Shown here: positions 48,940 through 57,088 of the stretch, piece by piece
Layout: the number at the start of each line of letters is the position of its first letter
How positions within the stretch are numbered: the stretch's first letter is position 1
From: Clostridia bacterium
GTDB lineage: Bacteria; Bacillota; Clostridia; Oscillospirales; Acutalibacteraceae
Reading direction: 5' to 3'
Assembly (NCBI GenBank): GCA_017435665.1
Contig: JAFSEP010000050.1
Coordinates: 1 to 64,000 of the forward strand
Length of the DNA: 64,000 nucleotides
Translations under genes and position numbers: made by a program
The notes under the pieces: generated by a model
What the model was told of the DNA's origin: nothing
Databases searched by the model: none
The model's input: the letters and a program-made list of their open reading frames with translations, nothing else

Positions 48940-51756
48940 TTAGTCGGTAATTATTTCTCCTGTCAGGCTGTCTATTTCCGTTTTTTCAATAATTTCTTTT
49001 GTATCATAAGCTTCCTTGGTACAGATTATTCTGTCAGCATCTTTATCATAAGACACCCTGTAAACATATCTCACACCGTTTTCCAATGCCTCATAATAGC
49101 CTATATCGTAATTATAAGGAAGCTGTTTATATGATATAAACTTATTTGAAACCTCAACGGAAACACCTACATCCGTAAGCAGAGTACGCTCAACCTGTGA
49201 ATAGGTGCGGATTTCTTCATCTCTGCCGATTTCGTCAAGATATGCCTGAGCATATGCTTTGCATTGTGCCCACAGACTGTAGCTGTCCTCTTCTGTTGTG
49301 TTGTTCACACGGTTACGATATTTTACCGGGAACATCTTTTTGATTGACGGAGCATACCCTGAGCCGTCAAGAGGATATTCTGTATCCGACAGCTCATATC
49401 CCTCTGCAGTTTTTCGGAAAGTCATTACCGCAGGAACCGTTCCTCCGGCTTTTTCCATAAAATATCCGTTTTCAAAGCCGAATTGGCTGTATCTGGTAAG
49501 CAGATACACCTTATGCTCCGTTCCGTCAACGTCGCTTCCGAGAATAATGTGTCCTTCACCCGAGCACTCTGTTCCGAAATCATAATACTTGGGCTTATTA
49601 TCTTCAAGTATTGCCTGTGATATAGCTTTTTCAAGTCTTTGCTGTTGAATGAACTCCTCTGTTTCGCTTATCTCAAAATCAAATGACATCTTATATTTTC
49701 CCTTTTCACCCGCAATACTGAAGCTCTTCTCAAAGCGATATACACCCGGATCAGAGAATTCATATACATCTGTGCCGAAGGAGCTGTATTCCGTGCTGTT
49801 ATTCGACATCTGATACAAAACCATATCCCACCAAGTGTAGTCCGTAACCTCATCACATTTGATTGCTTTACCGTCAATAATACGATAAACGATATATTCT
49901 TCACCGTATTCGATAGCCTTGTCGGTTCTGTTATCAACAGCATAGCCTATACTTCCGTCAAGAGAGCTGTTGTCACTGAGATATACATTTATCCCGTTGT
50001 AATCCGTATAGACAGCCTTCTGCACCAGATTGTCGGTGTATTCTATATTATCCTTCGTTATGAAATCAAAGGTATAACAGGTCGTCTCACCCGATTTCCC
50101 CGTATCACGGAGGGTTGCTGTTTCGCCTAATGAAAAATCAAATTTCTTAATTTCAGTCTCTTTATCATACGCTATAGCCCATACCAGCTCTTTATTGAGG
50201 GATATTTCAATCTTTCCCTCTGACATATCTAAGCCCTTTGTTGAGCAGACAAGACCGTCTGTCAGCTCCATTGAGCCTCCTTTTTCATCAAAAGACCAAT
50301 AATAAGTCTGAACACTTTCAAGCGCCTGATCCGTGCCCATATAATCAGATTTAGTTATACGGATAATCAGAGACGAAAAAGCGTTTCTGTAATCAGCACC
50401 CTCAACAACATCTATCTGCTCAACATTTCCGATATAATCAACTTCATTCATAGTCAGATAATCATACATACTGACCAGAAGGACTGCATTATCTTCGTCT
50501 ATAACAACATAATATCTGCTTCTATTTTCGGGACTGCTTATCTTTTCCGTAACATAAGCGGCTTTAAGATTGTTAAATGTGTATGTGGGATTATTGGGGT
50601 ATTCTTTTTCCTGACCTTCAATCTGATTTGTCAGTTCCTCTGCAGTAACGTCTGATTTTTCAAGCTTACCCAACCTCACAACTCCCGGATTATCGCCTGT
50701 AAATCTGTAAAGCACCATATCGTCTGTAATGCAGTACTGTATTCCGCTTATTCCGTGATTCTTTACGTAATTATATTTTATATGTGACCCGATAAATACT
50801 TTTCCCGCTATATCCGTATCAGATTTCGGATTTGTCATAAAGCATACCGTTGCAACAATGCTGACAATAACTGCAATAAGAATTATCCAGAATGTAGGCT
50901 TCTTATAATTCATAACGCCTTTTATTCTTTCTTTTACTCCCACTTCGCCAAAAGCAAGAGGACAGGCTGCAATCATTCTTCTGTTGATACTGCAGTTAAG
51001 AAGCGCAGTCGAATAATCCTTGCGCTCCTCTGTGTCAAGCTCTCTGACAACACGTTCATCGCAGGCAAGCTCAATATCTCTGCACAGCAGAATATAAGCT
51101 AACCAAAGAACGGGATTGAACCAGTAAACCGACAAAATCAGAAAAGCTAAAGGCTTTATAAGGTGGTCCTTGCGTTTCAGATGAGCCTTTTCGTGGGCTA
51201 CAACGTGTCCCATATCATTCTTATCAATGTTATAAGGCAGATAAATCTTAGGCTTGACAAGACCGAGAACAAAGGGGGATTGAACGAACTCACTCTGATA
51301 AATGTTTCCCGAAAGCAAGGTGGCAGTTGCCATTCTGTGCCTGAGCCTGAGAAAGCTTATCAGAGCGTAAGTGAGCATAACAATAAGTCCTGCAAGCCAT
51401 AACCACGAAGCAAGAATTGTGACAATCTGCAAGGGATTGGCACTTGCGGCAGGCTCAGGTGAAAAGCTTTCGGAGATTATAGGATTCACAACATTATTTA
51501 CTGCAGGTATTCCGCTGCTTATATGGGGACTTGTCTGATAGATAATGGTCGGAGGCACCGTTTCTGCGCTGGGTATAAGACTTAATGCGCTTTCAAGAGA
51601 AAACGGAAAAACGAGACGGAAGCCCACAAGTGTCCACAGCAGACAAAAGAGCCATTTGGGAGCTTTTCTGAAAATCAGTCTCAGCAGTATCACCGCCAAT
51701 ACAAGATAGCTTGCAGTTATGCTGATATTAAGTAAGCTGATAAAAATATCTTCCAT
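48940..51756 (-). CDS. M56 family metalloprotease antirepressor (BlaR1/MecR1-like)
   Basis: The 938-residue membrane protein has four helices: two at the start, one near 113-136 and one near 290-310. Between the third and fourth lies the cytosolic zinc protease domain with HEKAH (His188, Glu189, His192). In BlaR1 this domain is switched on by a beta-lactam bound outside and removes the BlaI repressor. Here the ~620-residue outer part is long and shows no SxxK penicillin-binding active site, so the signal is probably something else. GGGGGGTGAGG precedes the ATG. It lies 12 bases after the BlaI-type gene. Confidence 0.85.
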   Translation of the reverse strand: MEDIFISLLNISITASYLVLAVILLRLIFRKAPKWLFCLLWTLVGFRLVFPFSLESALSLIPSAETVPPTIIYQTSPHISSGIPAVNNVVNPIISESFSPEPAASANPLQIVTILASWLWLAGLIVMLTYALISFLRLRHRMATATLLSGNIYQSEFVQSPFVLGLVKPKIYLPYNIDKNDMGHVVAHEKAHLKRKDHLIKPLAFLILSVYWFNPVLWLAYILLCRDIELACDERVVRELDTEERKDYSTALLNCSINRRMIAACPLAFGEVGVKERIKGVMNYKKPTFWIILIAVIVSIVATVCFMTNPKSDTDIAGKVFIGSHIKYNYVKNHGISGIQYCITDDMVLYRFTGDNPGVVRLGKLEKSDVTAEELTNQIEGQEKEYPNNPTYTFNNLKAAYVTEKISSPENRSRYYVVIDEDNAVLLVSMYDYLTMNEVDYIGNVEQIDVVEGADYRNAFSSLIIRITKSDYMGTDQALESVQTYYWSFDEKGGSMELTDGLVCSTKGLDMSEGKIEISLNKELVWAIAYDKETEIKKFDFSLGETATLRDTGKSGETTCYTFDFITKDNIEYTDNLVQKAVYTDYNGINVYLSDNSSLDGSIGYAVDNRTDKAIEYGEEYIVYRIIDGKAIKCDEVTDYTWWDMVLYQMSNNSTEYSSFGTDVYEFSDPGVYRFEKSFSIAGEKGKYKMSFDFEISETEEFIQQQRLEKAISQAILEDNKPKYYDFGTECSGEGHIILGSDVDGTEHKVYLLTRYSQFGFENGYFMEKAGGTVPAVMTFRKTAEGYELSDTEYPLDGSGYAPSIKKMFPVKYRNRVNNTTEEDSYSLWAQCKAYAQAYLDEIGRDEEIRTYSQVERTLLTDVGVSVEVSNKFISYKQLPYNYDIGYYEALENGVRYVYRVSYDKDADRIICTKEAYDTKEIIEKTEIDSLTGEIITD

Positions 51757-51768
51757 ACCCTCACCCCC

Positions 51769-52119
51769 CTATTTGTCAATAATGCGGCGGATTTCATCAA
51801 TATCCTCCTGTGAGAGCTTTTTTGATTTTGCAAAGGCGGCAATAAAGGCAGGTAAAGAGCCTTCAAACTTTTTTTCAACAAGCTCGTCAATTTCTGCTTT
51901 CTGGGCTTCATCCTTTGAAACAAGAGAAGTAACTATGGTGTTTTCGTTTTTGACCACTCCCCTGTCAGAAAGACGCTTGATTACCGTGTAGGTGGTAGTC
52001 TTTGACCAGCCAAGCTTCTCCTTGCACAAATCGGAAAGCACTCTGCTTGATACAGGCTCATTCTCCCAAAGGATGAGACAGAACCTGTATTCGCTTTCAA
52101 AAATCTTTGGTGTCTGCAT
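51769..52119 (-). CDS. BlaI/MecI family repressor
   Basis: A 116-residue winged-helix repressor: FESEYRFCLILWENEPVSSRVLSDLCKEKLGWSKTTTYTVIKRLSDRGVVKNENTIVTSLVSKDEA matches the family, with a helical dimer domain after it. Its cleavage site for the M56 partner would lie in the dimer part. GAGGAG precedes the ATG. Two TTCTAAT-type inverted repeats lie in the promoter, one over the -10 and one at the start of the transcript, so it represses its own operon. Confidence 0.92.
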   Translation of the reverse strand: MQTPKIFESEYRFCLILWENEPVSSRVLSDLCKEKLGWSKTTTYTVIKRLSDRGVVKNENTIVTSLVSKDEAQKAEIDELVEKKFEGSLPAFIAAFAKSKKLSQEDIDEIRRIIDK

Positions 52120-52141
52120 TTATATCATCTCCTCTTTATCA

Positions 52142-52157
52142 TTCTAATGCATTAGTA
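52142..52157 (-). promoter_or_regulatory. BlaI-type operator 2
   Basis: TTCTAAT-GC-ATTAGTA (52142-52157), a near-perfect inverted repeat, 24 bp from operator 1 (centre to centre), over the start of the transcript. Confidence 0.75.
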
Positions 52158-52164
52158 CAACTTC

Positions 52165-52193
52165 ATTCTAATACATTAGAACACTTTTGTCAA
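52165..52193 (-). promoter_or_regulatory. Promoter of the BlaI/BlaR1-like operon
   Basis: On the minus strand, TTGACA (52193-52188), 17-bp spacer, TAGAAT (52170-52165). Confidence 0.8.
52166..52181 (-). promoter_or_regulatory. BlaI-type operator 1
   Basis: TTCTAAT-AC-ATTAGAA (52166-52181), a perfect inverted repeat overlapping the -10 and the spacer. Confidence 0.8.
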
Positions 52194-52204
52194 GAGCTTG
52201 AAAT

Positions 52205-52241
52205 AAAAAATCAGCACTCTCTTCCGACAAGAGAGTGCTGA
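52205..52241 (-). terminator. Terminator of the anion permease gene
   Basis: TCAGCACTCTCTT (52211-52223), loop CCGAC, AAGAGAGTGCTGA (52229-52241): a perfect 13-bp stem followed by six U on the minus strand. Confidence 0.9.
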
Positions 52242-52251
52242 TAAATACTGA

Positions 52252-53625
52252 TTATCTCCAGATAAACCAGAGCATTATATATCCTGTTGTAACTGCCGCA
52301 AGAGTAAAGGGTACACCGAATTTCATAAACGTGGTGCTCTTTACCTCATAGCCCTCCTTACGGAGAATACCGATACCGGCAATGTTTGCACTTGCACCGA
52401 TGGGTGTAAGGTTACCGCCGAGAGTTGCACCGCAAAGAAGACCGTAGTAAAGAAGTGTGGGTTCGATACCGAGGTCGCCTGCAATAACGGGAACAATTGA
52501 AAGCATTGTGGCTGTATAGGGTATGTTATCAATGAATGCAGAAAGAAGAACAGACATCCAGACGATGATTGTGTAAACCGCAAAGGTTGAGCCTGCGCCG
52601 AGACTTGCAATAGCTGAGCCGATTACATCAATAACACCTGCACTCTTGATACCGCCGATTACAACAAAAAGACCGGCGAGAAGCACGATTGTATAGTAGT
52701 CGATTTCCTTAAATGCGTTCTTGACAATTTCCTTATTCTTCTTTATAAGAAGCTCACGGATAATACCTACAAGGAAGAAAGCTATACAGATAATACCGTT
52801 TGTGATATCAGGCTTCCAGAGCTGACCGGGAGCAGCTGCATCCTTATAAGGAATAAATGAAACAGCAATAAGTGAAAGAACTGTGCCCACAAGAAGGATT
52901 GTGGGGAATTTATCTTCAACAACAGTTCTTGAATTGAAATCGAACTTTGTTTTTTCCTTGCGGAACATAAACAGAATAATAAGTGCGCTGACAATGGCGC
53001 CTGCCTCAACAACCCAGAACATACCGGGCTTGCCTCTGTCAACGAAGAAATCTGAGAAATCAAGGCCTGCCTGCTTTGCAAGAAGGATTGAAGTTGTGTC
53101 ACCGACAAGTGTTGCGGCACCCTGAAGGTTTGATGAAACTGCAATACAGATAATTGAAGATACGGGAGAAATGTTTACCTTCTCACAGAAAGCAAGAGCT
53201 ACGGGAGCTATCATAAGAACTGTTGCAACATTATCAACAAAGGCTGAAACGATACCTGCGAAAAGCGACAGAGCAACAACCGTCCACTTTATATTAGGCA
53301 TTTTTGAAATAAGAATATCCGACATAAGCTGAGGCATTTTGGATTCGATAAAGAGATAAACCGTACCCATTGTACCTGCTATCATCATAATAACATTCCA
53401 GTCTATTTCACCGAGAGCCTCTGCAAATCCGTATGTATACGCTGAGCCTGAAAGCTGAAAGAAGCCTTCACCGAAAAGCGTAGGGTTAGCTGATGCGATT
53501 ATGCCGAGGGCAACAAAAATCAACGCTGAACCCACAGTAACATAGGGTCTTATCTTCTGGAATGCCAGCATAAGAATGTAGGTTATTGCAAAGATAACCA
53601 AAGCTGTGATTGTAATGGGACTCAT
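52252..53625 (-). CDS. SLC13/ArsB-NhaD-type permease
   Basis: A 457-residue transporter of the ion transporter superfamily with ~11 helices in two inverted halves. The repeated half-motifs are visible: FVDNVATVLMIAPVALAFCEK with NLQGAATLVGDTTSI in the first half, and FIDNIPYTATMLSIVPVIAG with LGGNLTPIGASANIAG in the second. This pattern covers ArsB, NhaD and SLC13-like permeases, so the substrate may be an anion, a dicarboxylate or Na+/H+. It has its own promoter, a ~180-base structured leader with a terminator, and a terminator behind it. AGGAGG precedes the ATG. Confidence 0.85.
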   Translation of the reverse strand: MSPITITALVIFAITYILMLAFQKIRPYVTVGSALIFVALGIIASANPTLFGEGFFQLSGSAYTYGFAEALGEIDWNVIMMIAGTMGTVYLFIESKMPQLMSDILISKMPNIKWTVVALSLFAGIVSAFVDNVATVLMIAPVALAFCEKVNISPVSSIICIAVSSNLQGAATLVGDTTSILLAKQAGLDFSDFFVDRGKPGMFWVVEAGAIVSALIILFMFRKEKTKFDFNSRTVVEDKFPTILLVGTVLSLIAVSFIPYKDAAAPGQLWKPDITNGIICIAFFLVGIIRELLIKKNKEIVKNAFKEIDYYTIVLLAGLFVVIGGIKSAGVIDVIGSAIASLGAGSTFAVYTIIVWMSVLLSAFIDNIPYTATMLSIVPVIAGDLGIEPTLLYYGLLCGATLGGNLTPIGASANIAGIGILRKEGYEVKSTTFMKFGVPFTLAAVTTGYIMLWFIWR

Positions 53626-53664
53626 TATATTCCCTCCTGAGAAAATAATTGGATGGATCTGCGC

Positions 53665-53806
53665 AAAAAAATAACAGAACCCTCGCAGATTCTGTCATAA
53701 TTCGGAAAACATTGTGCCTGACGCACAGGTAAACCAAAACAATCCCTAACAAATAGAATAACTATTATTATTCTATGACAGACTCCACCGCTTATTTTGG
53801 ATTGCA
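53665..53806 (-). promoter_or_regulatory. Candidate riboswitch or attenuator leader of the permease gene
   Basis: In the transcript, TCTGTCATA (53782-53774) can pair perfectly with TATGACAGA (53699-53691), closing a ~75-base domain with further hairpins (AGAATA...TATTCT; TGTGC-N5-GCACA). The 3' strand of this closing stem overlaps the 5' arm of a terminator: ACAGAATC, loop TGCGAG, GGTTCTGT (53695-53674), then TATTTTTTT. The two structures exclude each other, the layout of an ON switch. No known riboswitch class is recognised. Confidence 0.65.
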
Positions 53807-53811
53807 GTTTG

Positions 53812-53840
53812 ATTATACAACTTGTTTCGGTTATTGTCAA
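53812..53840 (-). promoter_or_regulatory. Perfect promoter of the permease gene
   Basis: On the minus strand, TTGACA (53840-53835), 17-bp spacer, TATAAT (53817-53812), both exact. It yields a ~180-base leader. Confidence 0.85.
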
Positions 53841-53866
53841 TAATTGATATAAGTTTAACACAGAAA

Positions 53867-53895
53867 GTCAGACCCTTCGCAGCGAAAGGTCTGAC
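53867..53895. terminator. Terminator of the DUF4430/B12 operon
   Basis: GTCAGACCCTTCGC (53867-53880) and GCGAAAGGTCTGAC (53882-53895) pair with one mismatch; a TTTCTGTG tail follows on the minus strand. Confidence 0.65.
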
Positions 53896-53914
53896 CGATG
53901 TATTTTGTTTAATT

Positions 53915-54715
53915 TCAGATTCCTAAAAGAGCAAGAATTGTCTCGATGATATTTCTGAAAAATGCAATAATTCTTGCAAAGAATCCTCCCTCAACCGTAA
54001 CGGAATAATCGGGAGCAAGTCTGAGAACTGTGGGGAGTCCGCTGACAGCATCATACTTTTCAACCTGAACAGTATGCTCACCTGCCGTGAGATAATCTTC
54101 GGGAATAACGCAAACACCGTTTGCATCAGCCGTAAGTTCAACTGTCTTACCTGAACCGTAACCCCAGGTAAGAGTATAGTTTGCAACGGGGCACTCCTTT
54201 ACTGTCGGTTCCCAGGTTACGGGATCGTAAACAGTGTCCATACTGGTAACAGCGATTTTTCCGTCTGCAAGCCCGCTTGTATCAACAATCGGATACTGCA
54301 TTCCCGTATTCCAGGGATCACCGTAAAACACAACGATTGCCTCGTTATCCGAAACAGTGTATGCGCTTACACCGAGGTCGGGAGAAACACCGTCAACCCG
54401 GTATGACCAGCCGTCCCACTTCATTGCAGTGTAGCTGCCCGAGGTTATACCGTTGATAGCAGTAACATACGGGCCGAAATCGCTTGAAACCGTTGTGACG
54501 GTAAGAGTTGAGTCTTTCGCATCAGCTGCTTTGAGAACATCGAGAACCGTTGAACCCTCTGCAACAGTTACATCGCCGTAATAAAGACACTCTTCTATGC
54601 CTTCAATACGAAGATTTACCGTAACACCGTCAGCGCCGAACGCCACAACTGTCATACAGCTCATAATCATAAGAACTGCAAGAATAAAACTGAGATTTTT
54701 TCTGAACATTCGCAT
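53915..54715 (-). CDS. Secreted DUF4430 (transcobalamin C-terminal-like) protein
   Basis: A 266-residue exported protein: signal peptide (MRMFRKNLSFILAVLMIMSCMTVVAFGA), then a DUF4430 domain (GSTVLDVLKAADAKDS, TAINGITSG, KWDGWSYRVDGVSPDLGVSAYTVSDNEAIVVFYGD), about residues 30-135. A second beta-rich region follows (145-240). The end is an amphipathic helix with no charge-rich tail (FFARIIAFFRNIIETILALLGI). DUF4430 resembles the C-terminal half of transcobalamin and intrinsic factor, which covers the corrinoid. Behind a cobalamin riboswitch and an ECF transporter, corrinoid binding at the surface is the likely role. It is last in the operon. Confidence 0.82.
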   Translation of the reverse strand: MRMFRKNLSFILAVLMIMSCMTVVAFGADGVTVNLRIEGIEECLYYGDVTVAEGSTVLDVLKAADAKDSTLTVTTVSSDFGPYVTAINGITSGSYTAMKWDGWSYRVDGVSPDLGVSAYTVSDNEAIVVFYGDPWNTGMQYPIVDTSGLADGKIAVTSMDTVYDPVTWEPTVKECPVANYTLTWGYGSGKTVELTADANGVCVIPEDYLTAGEHTVQVEKYDAVSGLPTVLRLAPDYSVTVEGGFFARIIAFFRNIIETILALLGI

Positions 54716-54791
54716 TTTTTGTTCATCCTTTCATTAATTATTTATGTAATTCTTCCCGACATCGTGCACTATATCGGAAAGCTATTACCCT

Positions 54792-55517
54792 TTAAAAAGT
54801 TTTACCTATATCCTCGCCCATATCGCAAGTAAAATAAAAGACTATACTGTCCCCCGGTTTAACGTTGTATGCACTCGAGCCTACATTGGGGAATTCGCCG
54901 TTAACGCTATACATCCACCCTGAAAGACTGCCGCAATCTTTTTCATAAATCTGATGAATGCCCTCAACATAATATGTATCGAATGCAATTGAGTGGTTAA
55001 ATTCCAGCTGTACTCCGTTCTCTCTGCAGTATTTACAATTATCTGTGCAGACATTTTCCATGCAGGCTCGTTTCAAGGCATCAAAAGCTGTTTCTCCTTC
55101 ATTAATTCCCACTACAACTTTGTCAAGAATTATCCCGTTTTCAGGTACAAAGCTAACTTTTGACTTCTTAATCTTGTCAATGTTTTCCCTGGCAGTTCTG
55201 CAATCGACTGTCACCGTACAGAATCCTGAAAACACCTCTGAAGGCGCAGTAGTTTCGGTAATCTTTTCGGTTGTTGTGAAACCGGTAATTGTCGGAGCCG
55301 TTGTTTTCTCCGACGTCTGAACTTCTTTGGTCGTCGTCTCGGTCTGCGAAGCTGTTACCGTCGGATTTACAGTTGTTGTTACTGTGCTCACCGTTGTTGA
55401 AACCACCTCGGTTGCTATCGGAGCTATGGTCGTTGTAACTTGTTCTTCCCCATTTACACAGCCTGAAAAAACAAGTACAACAACCAACAGACACAGAAGT
55501 ATTTTTGTTATTTTCAT
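54792..55517 (-). CDS. DUF4430 lipoprotein
   Basis: A 241-residue lipoprotein with lipobox FSGC at residue ~19, a Thr/Val-rich stalk of ~80 residues (TTTIAPIATEVVSTTVSTVTT...), and a DUF4430 domain (GINEGETAFDALKRACMENVC, HQIYEKDCGSLSGWMYSVNGEFPNVGSSAYNVKPGDSIVFYFTC). It holds an extra cysteine cluster, CMENVCTDNCKYC, not usual for the domain, which may form disulfides or bind metal. It is anchored to the membrane and reaches through the wall. GGGGTGAC precedes the ATG, seven bases after the beta-propeller gene. Corrinoid binding is inferred from the riboswitch. Confidence 0.82.
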   Translation of the reverse strand: MKITKILLCLLVVVLVFSGCVNGEEQVTTTIAPIATEVVSTTVSTVTTTVNPTVTASQTETTTKEVQTSEKTTAPTITGFTTTEKITETTAPSEVFSGFCTVTVDCRTARENIDKIKKSKVSFVPENGIILDKVVVGINEGETAFDALKRACMENVCTDNCKYCRENGVQLEFNHSIAFDTYYVEGIHQIYEKDCGSLSGWMYSVNGEFPNVGSSAYNVKPGDSIVFYFTCDMGEDIGKTF

Positions 55518-55524
55518 TTATGTG

Positions 55525-56868
55525 TCACCCCAATCCTGTAAGCCTTTTTAAGATGTTTATAAAGAAAGCGATAATATTGCCCAACGTTTTTCCTAAGTTG
55601 TACCAAAATCCGGAATTGCTGCCCACAGCGAAAATGTTACCCGAATCATTTTTATAATACAAAGTACCGTCGCTTCCTGCTGTAATACCGCTGACACAGT
55701 ACTGACTCATTTCTTCCGGCGGAGCATAAAGCTCTGTTCTGACGGCATCGGTCTGACCGGGGCTATCCTCGAATACGGTTATTCCGCCGGGTATCTTGTT
55801 ATATGTTGAATAGACATAAACCTTCCCGTTTTCTGCTTCATATCCGTTTGACACAAGCATTGTTCCCTGAGGATATCCCAACATATCGGCAGTGTATATC
55901 CTGTTCATCGTATTACAGTCAAGCACAACAAATTCACCTGCGCTCCCCTTCTGACAGCCTGTATAAAGTCTGCCGTTATAAACTATGGGTGTGGCAGTTA
56001 CTGCACCTGAAGCTTTATAGCTTTTCAACGAGCTGAGCTTTCCGTTTGAAGTGTTCATACTGAATTTATAAACATATCCCGATTTACTTGCAGTATAATA
56101 AGATTTCGTCTGAGAATCATATGTAATTGCAGAGCGCACATCACCTTTGACGGTCAGGGTTGAAACCGATTTTCCGTTTTTCTTGTTCAGGGAGACTATT
56201 TTTGAATTACCGGTACTTTCGTTTTTCCCGTCATCTTTACCCAATACAACATAATTTCCGTTTACAACACAGCCTGCCCAATAAAATCCACCCTTAGATT
56301 TATAAGCCCACCTTGCTGATTTTTGTTCATCGGTTTTGTTTGTATTCTCGTCAGTCGTATTAAGGCACACGTAATTTGCATAATCAGTTTCACCGTTCCA
56401 GAAACCGGTATAAACGTATCCGTCATCATATATTATGGGGCAAAGTGCCTGTCCCTCTAAAGCATCGGTGTATATCCACAAAGATTCCATAGATTCATAA
56501 TCGAAGGCCTGAACGATACCGCCGTCAAGCTGAACAAAAATCTTCCCCTCTGCCACAATGGGACATACTGTTCCGTAAAGTGTTGAGCCTGCCATTTTTA
56601 TGCTTTGCAGCTCTTTCCCGCTTTTTGCATCAAGCTTATAAAGCTTAACCCCGGAAACTACTATAAGTGTGTCATCCGCCACGACAGGGGTTGTAGGCGC
56701 TCCTTTATAATTTGCACCAAAACTCTTGGAATACAATAGCTTCGCCGAATTAACCGGTGTTTTTGCTGACGTTACCGAACTGACAGCTTCACTTGCCGAA
56801 AACGACAATAGCCACGTAGAAGATATTAAAAGAATCAAAGACAAAAGATAAACAGATATTTTTTTCAT
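55525..56868 (-). CDS. Secreted PQQ-like beta-propeller protein
   Basis: From ATG 56868 (GGAGG nearby) it encodes 447 residues: signal peptide (MKKISVYLLSLILLISSTWLLSFSAS), then repeated blades of the PQQ/WD type (KLYKLDAKSGKELQSIKMAGS, YVYKFSMNTSNGKLSSLKSYKASGAVTATPIVYNGRLYTGC), and a C-terminal amphipathic helix (NLGKTLGNIIAFFINILKRLTGLG) like that of the last operon gene. It is probably a binding platform, not an enzyme: no quinoprotein calcium-site residues can be assigned. It is the first gene after the second cobalamin riboswitch. A role in corrinoid capture is inferred. Confidence 0.78.
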   Translation of the reverse strand: MKKISVYLLSLILLISSTWLLSFSASEAVSSVTSAKTPVNSAKLLYSKSFGANYKGAPTTPVVADDTLIVVSGVKLYKLDAKSGKELQSIKMAGSTLYGTVCPIVAEGKIFVQLDGGIVQAFDYESMESLWIYTDALEGQALCPIIYDDGYVYTGFWNGETDYANYVCLNTTDENTNKTDEQKSARWAYKSKGGFYWAGCVVNGNYVVLGKDDGKNESTGNSKIVSLNKKNGKSVSTLTVKGDVRSAITYDSQTKSYYTASKSGYVYKFSMNTSNGKLSSLKSYKASGAVTATPIVYNGRLYTGCQKGSAGEFVVLDCNTMNRIYTADMLGYPQGTMLVSNGYEAENGKVYVYSTYNKIPGGITVFEDSPGQTDAVRTELYAPPEEMSQYCVSGITAGSDGTLYYKNDSGNIFAVGSNSGFWYNLGKTLGNIIAFFINILKRLTGLG

Positions 56869-56891
56869 TACATTTTCCTCCAAAATAGTAA

Positions 56892-56920
56892 AGCGTCTTT
56901 TCCGTAAAGAAAAAGACGCT
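56892..56920 (-). terminator. Hairpin of the riboswitch expression platform before the beta-propeller gene
   Basis: AGCGTCTTTT (56892-56901) pairs with AAAAGACGCT (56911-56920). In the transcript, TTTACTATTTT follows, then the GGAGG ribosome site. It may act as terminator or hold the ribosome site. Confidence 0.6.
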
Positions 56921-56954
56921 ACACAATAAGACACTAAGATACTGTATGTGTCGC

Positions 56955-57084
56955 TCATTTTCCCTTTACCCGAAAATGATTTATCGACAACATTAATGCA
57001 GGCATTCCGACTGACAGCTCAAGGCTGATAACGGCAATGGCGGTTGCTCAGGATTTTCACCTGGATTTCCCTGACAATAATGTT
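56955..57084 (-). promoter_or_regulatory. Cobalamin riboswitch (copy 1, before surface-protein genes)
   Basis: On the minus strand the core has TCAGGGAAATCC, AGGTGAAAATCC, GAGCAACCGCC and the B12 box AGTCGGAATGCCTGC (57013-56999), closed by AACATTA/TAATGTT (57084-57078 with 56995-56989). The P13 hairpin TCATTTTC-GGGTAAAGG-GAAAATGA follows (56979-56955). It differs from copy 2 at only about three places in the ~77-base core. It starts five bases after the S-component stop with no clear own promoter. Confidence 0.9.
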
Positions 57085-57088
57085 ATAT

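Noticed and set aside
53665-53806. T-box or cobalamin riboswitch before the permease
   Set aside because: The T-box anti-terminator GGGTGG and the B12 box are absent; the pairing scheme is different.
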